Assembly: GCF_003026105.1 (NCBI RefSeq) | Contig: NZ_PYNW01000001.1 | Location: 62,001 to 126,000 of the forward strand | Reading direction: 5' to 3' | Length of the DNA stretch: 64,000 bases | Source of the DNA: Photobacterium sp. GB-56 | Lineage (GTDB): Bacteria; Pseudomonadota; Gammaproteobacteria; Enterobacterales; Vibrionaceae | In this document: one piece after another, positions 61,571-64,000 of the stretch | How the letters are laid out: the number at the start of each line of letters is the position of its first letter | Numbering within the stretch: position 1 is the first letter of the stretch | The notes under the pieces: generated by a model | Seen by the model: only the letters and a program-made list of their open reading frames with translations | Databases searched by the model: none | What the model was told of the DNA's origin: nothing | Made by a program: the position numbers and the translations under genes

Positions 61571-61603
61571 AAAGGCTTAGCAATAAAAAATCGCTAAGCC
61601 TTT
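61571..61603 (-). terminator. Terminator after tRNA-Arg
   Basis: AAAGGCTTAGC (61571-61581) pairs with GCTAAGCCTTT (61593-61603), with A/T tails. Confidence 0.85.
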
Positions 61604-61611
61604 GAAAAATA

Positions 61612-61688
61612 TGGCGCTCCCTACTGGAGTCGAACCAGTGGCCTTCCCCTTAGGAGGGGGACGCTCTATCCATCTGAGCTAAGGAAGC
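61612..61688 (-). tRNA. tRNA-Arg (anticodon CCT)
   Basis: Seventy-seven bases on the minus strand, starting GCTTCCTTAGCTCAG and ending GGGAGCG-CCA. Anticodon loop CTCCTAA gives CCT. This tRNA (argW type) is a frequent integration site for islands in other bacteria, but no integrase or direct repeat is seen here. Confidence 0.95.
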
Positions 61689-61734
61689 ATTTGAGTATTA
61701 TACGGTATATTTTCAAAAATATAAGGGAATACTC

Positions 61735-62871
61735 TTAACGTCGCGTTTGCTTGGTTAGTAAATCACCAGGTTGGATGCTTGCTGCTAATTCTGGTTGATT
61801 AACAATAAGTTCTGCTGACTTTTCATAAACGCGACCAACGGTTAAGCTAATTTTTGTATCAACCATCCGATTCCGCGGTATACCTTTTTGGTCAATAAAT
61901 CCTGCACTATGCCATAGTTTTAATTTATCACCTTGTTTTACACCATGAACACGACCAACGTTCATTTGCGCAACATTATTATGGATGTTGATGACTTCTG
62001 GGAGGCTGGCTCGGCAAGAGAGCGCACTTTCAATATCGAGCATCATATTTTGGCTGATCCGTTGAATACTCTGTCCATAAGGTGAAACCCAAAAACGTGC
62101 TGATTTGGTATCTACATGGCTTGAGCGAGAAAACGGCCATAACCCAATTTCACGGTAGCTATTTTGGTAGATGATCTCTCCTGTTTTACCGTCCATTATT
62201 TCCAGTGAAACCGCAAACTGGCGATTGACTTGATCTTTCTTAACTAATTTTTCATCAAGGGTAGCGGTCAAATCTGTTATTTCACCACCAATTAAATATT
62301 GCGCATCGTGATCTTCAGCCAGCATCGTCATTGCTGATGCTTGAGTTGCACTGAAAGGGACGGTTGTTTTACCAGTAACAATAAAGCTTTGTGAACGTTT
62401 TTGAATTTGCTTTCCGAGTATTGAAGCGAAATCAGTGCCTATTTTATAAACGCTACCCATGGCTGCTTGTTGTGGCTCAGCAATTGAAAAACTGCCTAAT
62501 AGAATGCCTTTTTTATACTGGGTCTTGTGGCAACTTTTTGCCGATGGGTAAATATCGACACGGCTGGTGACATACATTTTGCCGCCTGCTTTTTTTTGTT
62601 CAAGAACCGTTACGTTACGGATTTCATTACCACTAAAACGGTATTGCTGTTTAGGCTCTGCGAAATAAGGTTTTAATGACGGAAGTGTCGCTATTTCACC
62701 GCCTGCATGTTTCATTGCTTGATATACCGCATCTTCTAGTGCATTAACACGTGCTGTTTCTTCACTTTCTAAAATGACAGCTTCACCTGTTACTTCAACC
62801 CATTGGGCTGAGCTATAGCATGAAAAAAACAAACAAAGTGCACTTAAGCTGCGTAAAAAATTTTTATTCAT
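61735..62871 (-). CDS. flgT: Flagellar H-ring protein FlgT
   Basis: Builds the outer H ring of the sodium-driven polar flagellum basal body. The 378-residue precursor has a signal peptide ending SCYSSAQW and the FlgT start WVEVTGEAVILESEETARVN. Its C-terminal part contains a beta-rich domain with VGRVYEKSAELIV. It is divergent from flgO-flgP, the order known in vibrios. Confidence 0.93.
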   Translation of the reverse strand: MNKNFLRSLSALCLFFSCYSSAQWVEVTGEAVILESEETARVNALEDAVYQAMKHAGGEIATLPSLKPYFAEPKQQYRFSGNEIRNVTVLEQKKAGGKMYVTSRVDIYPSAKSCHKTQYKKGILLGSFSIAEPQQAAMGSVYKIGTDFASILGKQIQKRSQSFIVTGKTTVPFSATQASAMTMLAEDHDAQYLIGGEITDLTATLDEKLVKKDQVNRQFAVSLEIMDGKTGEIIYQNSYREIGLWPFSRSSHVDTKSARFWVSPYGQSIQRISQNMMLDIESALSCRASLPEVINIHNNVAQMNVGRVHGVKQGDKLKLWHSAGFIDQKGIPRNRMVDTKISLTVGRVYEKSAELIVNQPELAASIQPGDLLTKQTRR

Positions 62872-63017
62872 AAAAGCCCATTTAGGTATGTTTTTTGCTT
62901 TTTAATAGTTCGATGAAAAAGTGAATGCAAAGAGTGTTCCCAATTAGGCTCTTGTATTAAAGAATTTAAATGTTCATACGATATAAAGAAAACAATATTT
63001 GAGGGCGGGTAAGTGTA

Positions 63018-63653
63018 ATGAATAAGTGGATTGTAATTGTGTTGTCGTTAGCGATGACTGCTTGTGCCGCACCTCCGGTTTATAACGGTAAAGAGAAATA
63101 TTCATCAGGCGCCTATTCTTTATCAGACACGCCAAGACATACCGTTGATTATTTTATTGAAGGATTAGCGAATCAATTGGTAACGTCGAACCAATATTTA
63201 ACGGCGAGTACGCCATTAGCTGTTACCTCGTTTGTTGATTTACAAGATATGACAGAAACCAACTGGTTAGGTAATGTAGTGAGTGAAAACTTCATGTACC
63301 AAATGCAGCAGCGTGGTTTTACAGTGGTTGACTATAAGTCAACAGGGGTAATTAAAGTGACGCGTAGTGGCGATTTTAGTATTAGTCGTAACTGGAAAGA
63401 ATTAGCGTCACAGCAACCTGTTGATTACGTGCTAACAGGTACAATGCTGCGTCAAAGTGGTGGTGTGCTCATTAATGCTCGAATTATCGGTATGCGCTCA
63501 AATGTGGTTATTGCTACAGCACAGGGTTTTCTACCGGCAGAGCGTATTGGTCGAGACTTGGATTTTATGAATAAAATTCAGTTACGAAATGGGGTAATTA
63601 TGCGTACAGATGTGCGTAACCGTCCTGATAATAATGTAATTTTAAAGCCGTAA
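63018..63653 (+). CDS. flgO: Flagellar outer-membrane lipoprotein FlgO
   Basis: Lipoprotein of 211 residues needed for motility and flagellar outer-ring stability in vibrios. Signal MNKWIVIVLSLAMTAC gives a lipidated cysteine at 16. The body carries a FlgO domain with YFIEGLANQLV and LLGTVVSE-like NWLGNVVSENFMYQMQQRGF. flgP starts 10 bases after its stop. Confidence 0.92.
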   Translation: MNKWIVIVLSLAMTACAAPPVYNGKEKYSSGAYSLSDTPRHTVDYFIEGLANQLVTSNQYLTASTPLAVTSFVDLQDMTETNWLGNVVSENFMYQMQQRGFTVVDYKSTGVIKVTRSGDFSISRNWKELASQQPVDYVLTGTMLRQSGGVLINARIIGMRSNVVIATAQGFLPAERIGRDLDFMNKIQLRNGVIMRTDVRNRPDNNVILKP

Positions 63654-63663
63654 GGAAGTAACA

Positions 63664-64000
63664 ATGAAATATTATGTGGCTTTAGCTGCTGCGATGTTAT
63701 TACTGTCAGGTTGTACTAATACAACATCAGGCAGTGCAACGGTTCCGGGCCCAGACTTAACTAAAAGTAAAGATGTGATCCAAGCGGTAGGGTATGCTTC
63801 AATTAGTGAGCAAAAAGGGCGAACCAAAGAAGAAAAAAGTATTCGTGCAATGCGCGCTTCTAAGTTAGATGCTTACCGCGAATTATCAGAGCAAATTTAT
63901 GGATTACGCATTAGTGCAACCACATCGCTTGATGATCAGCAGTTAGGATATGAAAGTACAGATGGTGCAGTAGATGGCGTTATTCGTGGGGCAAAAATTA
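63664..64000 (+). CDS. flgP: Flagellar assembly lipoprotein FlgP, 3' end cut by window edge
   Basis: ATG 63664 with AAGGAAG eight bases upstream; 112 codons are visible and run off the end. Lipoprotein signal MKYYVALAAAMLLLSGC (cysteine 17). The region QAVGYASISEQKGRTKEEKS and LDAYRELSEQIYGLRI are the FlgP/LPP20-like conserved segment. It forms the disc/outer ring with FlgO and FlgT. Confidence 0.93.
   Translation, partial: MKYYVALAAAMLLLSGCTNTTSGSATVPGPDLTKSKDVIQAVGYASISEQKGRTKEEKSIRAMRASKLDAYRELSEQIYGLRISATTSLDDQQLGYESTDGAVDGVIRGAKI

Noticed and set aside
61612..61688. tRNA-Arg(CCT) as an island attachment site
   Set aside because: No integrase, direct repeat of the tRNA end or change of gene content follows; flgT is core.

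Overview
The window is ordinary chromosomal core DNA from a marine gammaproteobacterium of the Vibrionaceae, most likely Photobacterium. Evidence: a complete sodium-pumping NADH dehydrogenase operon (nqrABCDEF, then apbE and nqrM), a sodium-driven flagellar stator pair (pomA/pomB), the sheathed-flagellum genes flgT/flgO/flgP, a Vibrio-type OmpK porin, a tiny membrane protein known only beside nap genes of Photobacterium and Vibrio, and the order crr-ptsI-ptsH / cysK / cysZ / zipA / ligA / chitoporin. The genus is an inference. I see no integrase, transposase, prophage or CRISPR array.

Layout. 1-2611 (minus): isoprenoid genes dxs (cut by the window edge) and ispA, with xseB. 2959-6471 (plus): pomA-pomB and thiI. 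6560-13591 (minus): yajL-panE, ompK, ampG, a hypothetical gene behind an SD-masking hairpin, ppiA, yajG, rlmG. 13740-21882 (plus): bolA/ibaG, nqrABCDEF, apbE, nqrM. 21944-26043: a two-receiver diguanylate cyclase, SOS-controlled dinB, pepD. 26392-26814: a promoter-to-terminator non-coding-looking unit with a 29-codon ORF, which I read as a dual-function small RNA. 27079-33783 (plus): PurR-controlled purine permease, gpt, frsA, crl, proBA. 33866-36236: a DUF2897 protein, dapE, an ArsC/YffB-like reductase and a small winged-helix protein. 36285-43491: narQ/narP divergent from napFDABC plus the tiny membrane gene. 43537-47050: a Fur-box small membrane protein, DUF1499 and DUF2956 genes, yfeZ-like, a hypothetical and the DyP peroxidase yfeX. 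47173-51066 (minus): crr, ptsI, ptsH, cysK. 51337-59736: cysZ, zipA, ligA, chitoporin, gltX. 59797-61688: two paralogous exported proteins around tRNA-Ala(GGC), then tRNA-Arg(CCT). 61735-64000: flgT divergent from flgO-flgP (flgP runs off the edge).

Functional links. The sodium gradient made by NQR feeds the PomAB motor and the flagellar outer rings. ApbE attaches FMN to NqrB/NqrC and NqrM supplies iron for NQR, so the 14.6-21.9 kb block is an assembly-plus-enzyme cluster. NarQP, with an FNR site, controls the nap genes. The candidate small RNA at 26.4-26.8 kb carries an 8-nt sequence complementary to the Shine-Dalgarno region of ptsH, 23 kb away in the same window. That fits, from memory, the VcdRP regulator of Vibrio cholerae, which encodes a 29-residue protein and represses sugar uptake. 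This is the most interesting locus here.
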